Shown: in pieces, positions 1-11,794 of the stretch | How positions within the stretch are numbered: position 1 is the stretch's first letter | How the letters are laid out: the number at the start of each line of letters is the position of its first letter | The notes under the pieces: generated by a model | Told to the model about the DNA's origin: nothing | What the model saw: only the letters and a program-made list of their open reading frames with translations | Database searches by the model: none | Translations under genes and position numbers: made by a program | Origin: Lophium mytilinum | Lineage: Eukaryota; Ascomycota; Dothideomycetes; Mytilinidiales; Mytilinidiaceae | NCBI GenBank assembly: GCA_010093605.1 | Contig: MU004184.1 | Location: 515,897 to 579,896 of the forward strand | Reading direction: 5' to 3' | Length of the DNA stretch: 64,000 nt

Positions 1-625
1 AAAGGTAAATTCACTTGCTTGCATTCTGCTTTCACGGTACATCAGTTACTGCTGTCTTTAGTAAAACTTCTTCTCGGACATATTCTAAAACGGTGCTATA
101 AAATGATCCAGTTGTGCAGATACAAACAAACCTCTATTCGGCATTATAATATTTGACAGCTATATATAGCGATATTTTCAAAGTAATGTAAATCTACTAC
201 TGTTCTATAGCGGGTCGGCCGGGACGAAGCAGCTAATCAGAGGATTAGATAACACGGGGACTGAAAGGGGGGTGCCTATTTCCTAGCTCCCAAATTATTA
301 GCGCAATTGGGCTCCATTTGCCAATAATTGGCGAACATCGACGAGAATCGCAGATTGATGTTTGGAAGCGCACATATTAATGTCACAGCGTGTCTGTCAC
401 AGTGTGATTTGAGCATAGTAAACAGTTGAATAGTATTATTAGAAGCACTTCAAGACTTGCTAACTACATGGAAACTCCACCCGCTATGCCGAAGAGTGTT
501 TTTTGGGGTTTTTTGTTTGTGATTTGATGTTGTGTTGAGAGAGAGAAAAGGAGTGAAAGACAGGAGGACTGTGCAATGTGATAAGCCGACTCCCTCCCTC
601 ATCCATCCATCCATCCACCCATCAT
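1..625. other. Gene-free left edge
   Basis: No supported gene. This stretch lies downstream of the heat-shock gene and is moderately AT-rich. A short ATCC microsatellite (about 600-619) sits just beyond that gene's stop codon. Nothing else could be identified. Confidence 0.5.
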
Positions 626-1315
626 CTACTCAACCTGAATGCGGCGAACCTCCTGCTTCGCCTTCTTCGGGATGATGACGCTGAGAACCCCATTCTTGAG
701 GCTTGCCTTCACATTCTCCTGATCCACCAGCGTCGGGAAGCTGAACGAGCGATGGAACTCGCCTACCGAGCGCTCGGTGATCCAGTACCTCGAAGTCGGC
801 TTCGGCTTCGGCTTCTCCGCCGCGACCTCGCCAGCCGCAGGCGTCTTCGCGACTTCCGTCTTTTCGGATCCGGTAGCCGGGGCGGTGCTTGATTCGGCAG
901 GGTCGGCGGCGTCTTCGACAGTCGCTTTGTGGTAGTGTGATTCCGATCCGTTCTCAGACTCGTGGCCTTGTGCTTCTGTGGTCTCCCATCCTTCTTCTTG
1001 GACTTTCTCGGGGGCGTCACCCTCGGTGCGGTTGTACTCGGTACGGCCGTGGATGCTCAGGACGTTGCCCTCGGACCACTCGATCTCGACGTTCTTCTGC
1101 TCGATGCCGGGGAGTTCGCCATGAAGCTCGTAGCCGGTCTTGGTTTCCTTGATGTCGAACTTGGGGGCGAAGGTCAAGGTTTGTTGGGTCTCAGCGAGAC
1201 GGCGACGCAGGGACTGCGGGCGGTTCACTGGCTCCTCGAGGAGGTTGAGGAGGGAGAAGAGATCATTTTGGTTGGAAGAGTGGGTGGTATTAAAGAAGGG
1301 GCGGAAGAGAGACAT
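626..1315 (-). CDS. Small heat-shock protein, HSP20/alpha-crystallin family (HSP30-like)
   Basis: ATP-independent holdase chaperone that binds unfolding proteins under stress; probably cytosolic and oligomeric. The chosen start begins MSLFRPFF, the usual beginning of fungal HSP30 proteins, and has A at -3; this gives 229 aa. The alpha-crystallin domain is split: residues about 51-94 (PKFDIKETKTGYELHGELPG) and about 174-221, ending in the conserved NGVLSVIIPK strand. Between them lies an acidic Ala/Glu/Thr-rich insert of about 80 residues, as known for the Neurospora HSP30 type. The frame stays open upstream to an in-frame ATG at 1402, which would add 29 basic, acid-free residues (see findings). 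Heat-shock elements and a TATA box lie upstream. No intron was seen. Confidence 0.93.
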   Translation of the reverse strand: MSLFRPFFNTTHSSNQNDLFSLLNLLEEPVNRPQSLRRRLAETQQTLTFAPKFDIKETKTGYELHGELPGIEQKNVEIEWSEGNVLSIHGRTEYNRTEGDAPEKVQEEGWETTEAQGHESENGSESHYHKATVEDAADPAESSTAPATGSEKTEVAKTPAAGEVAAEKPKPKPTSRYWITERSVGEFHRSFSFPTLVDQENVKASLKNGVLSVIIPKKAKQEVRRIQVE

Positions 1316-1452
1316 TTTGCGTGTTGTTGGTGGTTTGCAGAGAGGTAGTGCTCGTTTGGTAATGAGTTTGATTGTTGGAGTTGAGGCTCGAAGTGATTGC
1401 ATGAGAGGACTTTGTTGTGATGAGGAGGACTTGAGGGCTGGCAAGTGGGTAG

Positions 1453-1544
1453 TTATATACTGGAGGTTGCCGTTCTGGAAAGCACGAGAGGCACCTCGTA
1501 ATCTGGTGACGAAAGCATGGCGAATTGTCGTGAGGGTTCTGGAA
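1453..1544 (-). promoter_or_regulatory. Heat-shock elements and TATA box of the HSP20 gene
   Basis: Two identical inverted half-site pairs TTCTGGAA occur at 1473-1480 and 1537-1544. The second is followed by a further GAA about 8 bases on. This fits the nTTCnnGAAn element bound by heat-shock factor. A TATATAA reads on the minus strand at 1453-1459, between the elements and the start codon. The arrangement supports heat induction; binding itself is inferred. Confidence 0.65.
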
Positions 1545-3644
1545 AGCGCGAGAACTCTCACGATGCTGCCATATCCGTCTGCTTTCTCATCCCAGGCAAG
1601 CACCAGTTGCGTTATGGCCAATAGCAATCATGCCAACGCGACGCCTGGAGCTTACTACACTCAACCAGAAAGTTCCTCCGACTGCTTTAGGGCTGCTTCG
1701 TTGACGAACCATCTCGCCTCCCCCAGCATGTTCTGGAAGTTTCCGTGTATCACGTGACATCCATCACCAACCACCACGCCCGCGTGGAATTCTGGGATGT
1801 CAAACATGAAACGCGGAGTGCAGACACGAACCCACATTGTGCCAGACCATGCACTCAACCGCCGTGGCGGTTTGTGGGTGAGCGCTATTCTGCACGCCCC
1901 CATTCGCTGCCCCATCTTTTGCCACCCCCTTCGAAGGACGCAAGCCATCGAGCCCATCAGCGGGAGATATTGGTGATACCTGGATCGGCGTAGATTTCGA
2001 GTTGCCGGTTGCCGCGGCGGAGCATGTACTCAATAGTCGAGAAGTCTTTCTTGTTGAGGTGAATGTGTTCCCGGAATTCTTTTCTGGGGTGGCTTAGCAA
2101 TCAGATCCATCAAGGTTAGTAGAGCTAGAAAAAGTGAATTCGAACCGTGTGAAGTCTTCAAAGTTCTTTCGAGTTTCCTAGAGTCTAGTTAGCTTGGTGT
2201 TTTGATGGAACAGGTGAAGAGTCGATGACTTCAAGGACTTACAGCAGGCTTCGCTCTCGCCGCCCTTAGGCATTGGCGGTAGAGCGCTAGCACGTCCCTC
2301 TGAAGTCCCGATAGCTTTGCCATTGGAACTCTCCAAGATAGAGACAAAGCAAATAGCAAAATAAGTAGCACAACGCAACAGAAGACGTCTAGAAAATCTT
2401 TAAGATGTGCAGGGATAGGCCAGATGACGCTTCGATAACCTTGCCGAAGTAGCCGACCGGGAGACCCAGCGCGGGCCGCCAGCCGAATAGCCTATCAAGG
2501 GCTGCCGTCACTTCAACACCAAGCACGAAACTCAACACCCTCGCGATAGTAGTCATGAACATTTGCACGTGTTATGCGATATATGGGATTTACTGGTGGC
2601 TGAAGTTTGACATTGAAGTTGAATAAATCTGAGATGATCAATAGCGCACCTCATGCAGCCACGTCTGAAAGCGACGACGACCCCGCTCAGCCTGCAGATT
2701 GTGCGGGTGGCACAGCTGTCCGTGGTGAACGTAGCCTTCAGCTCTTATCTCTGCTTGATCTTCTTTATTCTGCGTGGTTCCTTTGCCGCTGCTGTGAATT
2801 TTGAAAGCAAACATATTGTTTCGTGATTGATATCCAATTCGACTACATTGTTGCGCTTTCTGGTAGCCCTGCCGACATGCGATCTAAAAGACGCTTCATA
2901 AGAGAAGCATTACACGATAGAGTCATAGCGCAAATGCAGAGAGCGAGAATGAGTACGGGGATGCCAGATCCCCGAGCGAAGAACGTAGGAATACACTACA
3001 AGAAAACCACAAATACAGCGACTAGCAAACATGGTTGAAATCAGAACAAAACCAAATGTATGTTTTACAGAACGTTTTATCATTTCGCACGACATAAACC
3101 ACGCAGAAAAGAGAATCAAGAACAGGGTACGGTACAGTGCTCCAGCAGATAGCTCATCTATGTTTTGGGGTTTTCGTTTGGGCATAATGAGTAGGAAAAC
3201 AAATGTAAAAACAACAAGTACGAAGCTGACCAGTCACTAGCCCACTTCAAAACGAACCAGGACTGTTACATCCCTTTTCTCCGACCGACCCGATGCGAAA
3301 CCCTGATTAGAGGAGCCAGTCTCCAATCCGAAAGGAAACAGTGGGAATAAATGCCCGCGGGGATGTTGGAGCGCCAATGAGGGTGGAAGGAAACCACAGA
3401 GGCTTGTGCTAGCAAAGAAAGAGAGAAAGGAGAGAGGTGGTAATACAAGTTCAAGAACAAGAGGCACAATACAAGAAACAGTCGGAAAATAAAGGTGTTA
3501 GGGTCCCGAAAGTCATCAGGTCAAGACGACGAAGACGAGCGATCGGCCACATTATCGTAGAAATGCGTTGATGGGCCATGATACAGTGTCGCATAAGCCA
3601 TCGGTCGTGGAAGGGCGTCAACATGGGTTCCGAAGCGGGCGGTA
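1545..3644. other. Intergenic, no supported gene
   Basis: Only short overlapping reading frames of 60-98 codons without recognisable domains, several of them lacking an ATG. No tRNA-like or repeat structure was recognised. The part next to 3644 is probably the 3' untranslated region of the minus-strand gene at 3645. Confidence 0.45.
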
Positions 3645-4509
3645 TTACTGTCCTTGCTCCCTCCACTCCTGATCATACTCGTTGAGGGTCTTCGGAACAT
3701 TTTGTTGGTTGTAGCGATCATACACGCTAAATGGAAATGGTTCCTGTGGAATACGAGGTGCCGAAAGGTGGAGGCTAGGCTCGTCCTCCTCGTCCTGATG
3801 CGTCAGGTTTCGACTTTGGATCGAGGCGCGAGTAGGGGTATGGCTAGGCGACTGGCTGGGGGTGTAAAAGATGTCAGCGGCGCTGCTGCTGTAGCGATCG
3901 TTGACGCCTGCGTCAGCGATGGAAGAGAGATCAGACATGTCGCCGGGGTATCGATGCTGTGGAGAAGGGGAGGGTTGCTCCTGAGCAGAGTAGTACGATC
4001 GATCGCTGGCGTCCCGTTCTAAGATAAGGTTAATAACTTTGCGATCGATTTGAAAGGAGTACGAAGAGATATCGAGAAAACATACTGGAGCTCGGTGAGC
4101 GACTCGGAGTGCGTCCGCGGCCGGGGCCCAACTTGTTCTGATCTTTGTTCGTTCCTAGGGGATACGGCGTCCACGGGCGGACTCGTTCACTTTCGGGAGT
4201 ATCATTCGGAGTAAGAGTCATCGTGTACTGTGCGACCGGTCGCAGGGGCGTTCCAGTGTTACTGGAGGGTGGAGATAGAGGATCCTGGTGTGTACTTAGG
4301 GCTGACCCGCAGCCATATTCCTCGTCGCTCTCCTCGAGTTCAAGAGGGTACTTGCAAGACTCGAGGGCAGCAGGATCTCCGCAACCACCGTCGGTGTGTT
4401 TGACCTCCCATGAGTCGACCTTCTTCTGAGCCGGAGAACGGGCACGGTACTGCTCGTAGTGGTGCGTTGCAGACTCGAACTCCCGGGCAAAGTCCCCGTC
4501 AGACGACAT
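3645..4509 (-). CDS. Hypothetical Ser/Pro-rich disordered protein
   Basis: Two exons, 4509-4086 and 4018-3645, with a 67-nt intron (donor GTATGT, acceptor TTATCTTAG) that joins in frame to give 265 aa. I do not recognise the family. The sequence is low in hydrophobic residues and rich in Ser, Pro, Asp and Glu, with many SP/TP sites (for example TPSRSPSS and TPSQSPSHTPTRAS) that would suit proline-directed kinases. No signal peptide, membrane segment or domain is visible. An acidic stretch ELEESDEEYG lies near residue 58. It is probably an intracellular, largely disordered protein; the clean intron and ATG support a real gene. Confidence 0.7.
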
Positions 4510-7500
4510 CGTGGAGTGTGGGTTGAAGAGCGGACGCGGAAAGGATGATGATAGGAACCAGCGAAAATCTAGCCCGAAACGATGGTAGTGGTAATATTAG
4601 CAGAAACTTGCAAAGAACGATTCGCCAGCCCAGCTGTCTGCTTGTGTGTAAGCGTGGTCGAGTTGACCGAACAAAGTGAGCGATGTGAAGAGAAACGATT
4701 AGGAGAAGAGAACGGGACGAAGGTAGTAGCAGCAAACACTACGATTAAGATGTCGTTCTGAGAGGAGCGAAGGCAGAGATATTTAAACGAGCGATTGCGG
4801 TCCACAAAGAACAGCCCCTAGTGTAAGTGAGGGCGGTGTTTGGGTCCGAAAGGAGGGTGGCGGATATCACACGCTCGGCAACGGTGCCACTCCTAGGTCC
4901 TTTAAACGCGGCGGAGATGCAAAAGGGGTCGCAGAAGTGCGAACCACCCGCGAGGCAGCGGACTCACTGCCTTCAGAGCCTTGAATAGCATTGAAAGTAG
5001 GCAACCATGGACAATTGCGTTCGCGTTGGCCGAATTTTAGGTCAACGCTGCATGCAGCTGCACGTAGTCGTCGCGTGCCTCCCAGGGGACACCGCCGACA
5101 TTCAAATTTAGGATCTCGATTTGTGTTCTTTTGACGATTGCGTCTTCCAGGCGGTGTTTCACGTTGCTTCTGTCATGTACGGTAAGATGGGCGCGTATGC
5201 GCTGGTGACATAAGCTGCCCGCGCACACACCCTCTCGCGATATTTTTAGTGGTTGCATGTTTCAACATGTTCAAAAATGAGTTCCGATGTGGTAAGATCT
5301 AGAGCAAGCGTGAGAGTTGTGCGCCGCTTGAAGCAATTGGACGCGTGATTCCAATCCGGCTGACATACTGGGCGACTGTGGTGGAAAAGGCTGTATGTCG
5401 ACGTTGTGCAACGCGGATATCAGGCTCCATTCGCTCTTCCAGCTGCGTTTCACAGAGCCTCGTGGGGGAAAACTTTTCGCTGCGTGAAAAGGCCTGCGAG
5501 CTGCGCCCCTGTGTCAAGGTCTTCGAATTCAGGTTGCCTTAGATAGAGGGCTCTCCGTGATGCTTGGCCGGTTGAGTCTGGCGTCACTTAGGTACTTTCA
5601 GTTGCATTAGTGCAGGCCCAACCGTCGCCTGAATTTCACTACGCCGTCCCTGGCTGGACTCCGGGGGAGGCACTGCCATCCTAAGGGCCTGCTAGTGATC
5701 CGATAGCTTCAGGGGGTACCCGTTGCTGTGGAGCGGTGGCAACGTGGGCCCGCTGTATCCAATTGGAAGCATATAGCGGTCTGAGAGCGATTGACGGATG
5801 GCGGACGGCAGTGTAGCGGCGGGGCACGTGCGCCGCCTTTACCTGAAAGTAGGGCTGAGAACCCTGCGCAACCCCGGAAATCCACGTCCATTCGACGCCT
5901 GTTTTAAATGAGCAAAGGTGCTTCAGACGCAAGAAGCGGGCTAACGATGCGGCGGCGAGACCTTGACAGCGTAGCGTCGGCGGTGAAAGCCGATCTGTTG
6001 ATGCAGTGACAAGTTCAAGAACCTCCGCTTTAGTGGTTCCGGAGGGGTTTGCGGCGTGTCCACAGCTTCCAGTAACGGCTGATAGTCGCTCCAACGGGAG
6101 TGTAAAGGCCGTTGAGGCTCGGCCCAACCCGGTCCAATGAGGAAAATTGGTTGCCATTCTCGTTGGTGAGTGGTTCAGCCTCCTCCAATGGCTAGTCGGC
6201 AGTTCTGGCGGTTACCAAGGCTGTCGGTGGAAGACACGTACATCTGTCTCTGTGCGGGGTTGCTGGGCACCGCTGATGGTCTGGTTGACCGGAAGATGCA
6301 TGCAGTATGCACTCCTGACCGTGCAGCATCCCCGGCGGAGCTGGACTTCGTCTCCACACTTCCAGACTAGAAAGAACCTGAGCCTATTAGCAAACAGTAT
6401 GATATCATGAGAAATTGGCGACTCGGCGCTGGGGCATCATGTTGGTGGTGCTCGTAACATGCAGCCAACTCGAAGCACGTTCAGGGTCGATACGCACGGA
6501 TCCTTTGGAATATTCCACTGGAACACCAAGAGCTACACAAGTAGGCCACACCTTGGTGTTTCAACTTGCATGGGGCATGCTCGGGCCTTCCTGTGTTCCC
6601 TGCGCCGTTCCCAGAATCTGCCACTTTCCAATTCAGGGACCATGGCGCGTACGGTTGAGATCGGTGAAAGGCTCCTGATTCGCTTCAACCTGCAGCAAAG
6701 TCGCTTCAGTCCTGATCTTGGGTCGATTCGAGGCTCCGCAACGCGTTTCATTGGCCGTCCGCGTCCGGCACAACGGGCGAGTGGACCAACTTGGGTCGCC
6801 TGATAATGCCTAGAGTCTGCATCTGCGTGTCGTCGCAAGCAATTTGGCTGACACTACCAATAGGCGACCAGGGCAGGGCTTTCGCCACCTGGAAAACGCC
6901 GGGCCATCGTCTTCGAGGGCCTCCCGTCTGCATGGAGACGACGATGTCCCCAGCGACTCGGCCCGCAGCCTCCAGCCTACAGAGGGACCAGTCAATCGTG
7001 ACACCCACTGAGACACCACGTTTTGATCGCTACAGCGTTACATTGACACAAGGCTCGTTTGCCCGGTTCGTTTCTCGATACTGTTTCTATGGTTGGTGTC
7101 GACATAGGTAGGTAGAGGATGCCGAAGATTCCCACAGATGCCGCTCACTTTGGAGCATCAGTGGATCGCCACGCAAAGCTAACACAACATTTCAATTGCT
7201 GATAGTAGCCTTGTCGGTTCACCTTGGCTATGTTCTCGCCACTGTTTGCCGGAAGCAACGCTGGCGTGGGTGCAGGCTGATGATGTCGATGAAAAGTGTC
7301 CACACGTGCCATGCTACATAAAATTAGTGCATCGTAGATCATTCAGCTGGAATGTATCCTTGCAATGGCCTGCCAGATCAGTGTTGGCTCGGACTGGATA
7401 CGTGGGAACTGCCACACACGCTGCGCCTTGTGAGGATCGTGGCACAGAAAAAGGCATTTTGTGCTATGGTTCTGAAGTCGCCGTTGGCCGATTGATTGGT

Positions 7501-8135
7501 ATCGGGGTAGGCGGAGCATGCTGGGGTCTCCATGGTTCGCTGCATGCTCTTCACGTCGTGATGCAGGGCGAGGCACTACGTCTGGATGACTGCAACGTCA
7601 GTGGGAATGGGAAATTTCACAGTACCTGTTACCCAGACTCAATGCTCGCTACCGGTTTCCTAATTGATATTGGTGCATGCGAAGAGACCTGTAGACTGAT
7701 AGAGACCTATGCTCCTCCCTTCATGATTTGCCAAGATCCTGGTCTGGGTGCTGACCGGTGAAATATGTCGGCGATACACACCATGCATATGCTCTCCCCT
7801 GCAAGATGGACCGTCTGATCAGAATTATCGAGTTGTCGAGCGTGTGTACGAGTTTGAAGGACGATCGCGTTGATACGAATGATGCGAAAAAATGCCGGAA
7901 CGGAAAGAGGAATTTTTTAGTACTGTTGCCATCCGAATTGATGCTGCGTATGCACATCTACCACCTTCGTCTTTTATTCGTCGATATCATACCCATGATC
8001 ACATGCTAGCCTTCTAGCTGTCAAAACCCGAACCGGGCCTGAGAAAGCAGAGAACTTTTGGTCTCCGGCATTGCCGACGCCGGACGCCTACTATGCCTCC
8101 GCAACGAGAAGAAGTGATGAGAATCTAGGAAACCT
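4510..8135. other. 3.6-kb region without a convincing gene
   Basis: The first 300 bp are the probable promoter of the minus-strand gene ending at 4509, with a TATTTAAA-like box near 4780. From about 5.0 to 8.1 kb there are many overlapping frames of 60-170 codons on both strands, none with a recognisable domain. The longest (plus, 7246-7761) has no ATG near its beginning. Composition is not obviously AT-biased. The stretch could be a decayed gene or an old insertion, but I cannot name it. Confidence 0.4.
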
Positions 8136-9382
<1,247 letters not shown>

Positions 9383-10272
9383 GATGGATGGGCTGCGAGG
9401 AAGAACAGAAGACAATTGCTCAATGGGTATCAGTTGGACGTCTAGAGGTTAGCTGAGAGTTGTAGAGGGCGTGAAGATATTTATGAGTCGAGAGATGCCC
9501 TTTGACTCCGATGACGGCTTATATTTCCATTGGTTGTCAGTAGTGGGCGAGGTCTCTCCCATCGGATCCGGCCAGGGTTCGCCCAGTGGTGGTTGCACGC
9601 CTGACGAAATCTTTGCGGAAAAAACTCATCCCACGCCACTTGATCACTCCAATTACCTATGTGTGCGGAGAGACGTCTCACTGCCCAATTCCGCCTCAAT
9701 GCAAGGTTACTATTGTCCAGCACGAGTTTCACGCATGTCGTCTCAGAGAACTAATCGCCGTCGTTGCCGACTTGTGGGTGGCGCTCTGACAGCAAGGAAG
9801 TCTCAATTGTGATTGCAATCATAGGCGGGTTTGCGAACTTCCTCGCCGCATCTTGACCGCCTCGCCGAACCCTCTCTACTTGTTTATGCACCGTAGTCTG
9901 CAATGTCAGACAGGCACCAACTGTGGTCCGCCGTCTGGACTGCCCCGGATGTCCCTTGCACAGCATAGTCAGCATTCCTTGCTCCGGAGGACTCTCCCCG
10001 ATGTCATCATCTCGGCCATTATCAGTACATGGCGGATCCGAGGAAAGTTGGGGAAGAGATGCATGGCTCTATACCAACGACCTCGTTAACCTTCCACGAG
10101 AAGAGCTACCGGCATGGGGCGGCCTCAAACTCTTGGGCACTACGCACCCTCGACGTCACTGAGGGGCTTCCAGAATTTGCCTACCAACACCATGTTAAAC
10201 CTCAATTGCTCTATTCTCAGTCTGCTAACAGCTAAATAACACTAACCCGACAAATAGCACAGCACCACAGCC
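9383..10272. other. Shared divergent intergenic region
   Basis: About 890 bp between the start codons of two genes pointing away from each other, the ARO3 gene and the dehydroshikimate dehydratase. Apart from the candidate CPC1 sites near 9.49 kb, no gene or repeat was seen. Confidence 0.5.
9484..9508. promoter_or_regulatory. Candidate Gcn4/CPC1 half-matches upstream of ARO3
   Basis: TGAGTC at 9484-9489 and TGACTC at 9503-9508 each match six of the seven bases of the TGA(C/G)TCA site bound by Gcn4/CPC1. They lie about 100-125 bp upstream of the ARO3 start codon. Yeast ARO3 is under general amino-acid control, so the placement makes sense, but both sites have a mismatched last base. Confidence 0.35.
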
Positions 10273-11376
10273 ATGTCGATCGACCTCGCAACTCTCACGA
10301 ACATCCCCATCAGCTACGCGTCCTGCTCCATCGGAAATTCATCCACTCCTCTTCCCGAGAAACTCGACGCCCTATCCAAAACCGGCTTCGAAGGCATCGA
10401 GCTCTCCTTTCCCGATATACTTGCCTTCGGCAAGCTACATCTAGGCCATGATATCAAGCCCGACAATTACGGTGAGCTCGAGAAGGTTGCCACGGAGATA
10501 AAAGACATGTGCAAGGCGCGGAATCTCAAAATCATGCTACTACAACCCTTCGCGAATTTCGAAGGATGGCCGCAAAACTCCGAGGAGCACAAAGACGCCC
10601 TAGAGCGGGCGGCGGGATGGATCAGAATCATGCAGGCTTGTGGGTGTGATATCCTCCAGGTATAACCACCCTACCCACCATCACAGATACCTATCCTAAT
10701 TATGAATCTCCAGGTCGGCTCCACAGACACTCCCATAGAGAAACTCGACAAAAGCCGCATCATCCCCGACCTCCGCCACCTCGCTGACCTACTTGCCGCC
10801 CAAAACTTCCGCCTCGCATACGAGAATTGGTGTTGGTCCTCCCACGCGCCCGACTGGCGCGACTGCTGGGATATAGTCAAGGCCGTAGACCGACCAAACA
10901 TCGGCCTGTGTCTCGACACCTTCCAAACTGCCGGGGGCGAGTGGGCAGACCCAACAACGTCCTCGGGTATCATCGAGTCCATACCCCGTGAAGAGCTCGA
11001 GGAGAAGTTTCACAAGAGCATGATGGAGCTGGGCAACACAATACCGAAGGATAAAATATATCTGCTTCAAATTTCGGACGCTTACAAGGTACCCCGCCCC
11101 ATCGACCCCTCGCCTGATGAGAGCGGCCTCAGGCCAAGAGGGCGCTGGAGCCACGACTTTAGGCCGCTCCCATATAATGGCGGCTACCTGCCCATAGTAG
11201 AGGTAGCAAGGGGAGTACTGAGGACGGGATTTAGGGGTTGGTTCTCATACGAGGTGTTCGATGGTGGTCCTGAAGGGAAGGACATAGAGCGGGAGTGGGA
11301 TTTGCTTTCGTACGCGAAGACGGCGAGGACTGTGCAGGATAGGCTGATGATGGAATGTGGAGGGAAGTACATGTAA
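10273..11376 (+). CDS. 3-dehydroshikimate dehydratase (QA-4/AsbF-like TIM barrel)
   Basis: Predicted to convert 3-dehydroshikimate to protocatechuate, the quinate/shikimate catabolic branch. Exons 10273-10659 and 10714-11376 with a 54-nt intron (GTATAA...CTCCAG) give 349 aa. The fold is the xylose-isomerase-like barrel. Shared features with fungal QA-4 include GFEGIELSFPDI near the N-terminus, IMLLQPFANFEGW, DILQV across the intron, and RPNIGLCLDTF. Likely metal ligands are Glu166 (LAYENWCW), Asp197 (CLDTF), Gln248 (YLLQISDA) and Glu309 (WFSYEVFDGG). A related sugar-phosphate isomerase/epimerase activity cannot be excluded. It stands alone rather than in a qa cluster, but faces the DAHP synthase gene head to head. 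Confidence 0.85.
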
Positions 11377-11794
11377 GAATTAAGTGCATATCATATGCTA
11401 GGGTATACCAACATTCACCTTGGAATCGTTCTCACTGCAAGAGTAAATTGTCTTCAGAAACTAACATTCACGTGATATTATATTACGTCAGCTACCGCCT
11501 CCGAATCAACGTCCCGTCCAACACAACACAATCCAAAGCCCATAGCCGTCTTTATCATCCCGGCCGTCAAAGTCTCACTCAAACAAGCAGAACATCACAA
11601 TATGTAGCGTGAAAGAACATAACACAAAGCTATTTTTACTATTTTATTGTCTTCCCGAATCACTCGACACTACAAAGGAGAAAACTAAGAAAGAACGCTG
11701 ATCACCTCAAACAAAGGGGCTGCCGACACTCCTACCACCGCCCGAAACAATGACAAGGTCGTCAGATGAAAGATGGCAAAAAGCCAATTAAGAA
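11377..11794. other. Convergent 3' intergenic region
   Basis: About 420 bp between two convergent genes. It is AT-rich and presumably holds the two 3' untranslated regions. No further feature was recognised. Confidence 0.5.

Noticed and set aside
7343-7576. Faint resemblance of the minus strand to the end of a Copia-type integrase
   Set aside because: Only a short KCLFL...RVW-like stretch is suggestive. No terminal repeats or other parts were seen, so a retrotransposon relic is not supported.
7246-7761. 171-codon plus-strand open frame
   Set aside because: It starts without an ATG; no domain, no splice partners and no family resemblance were found.
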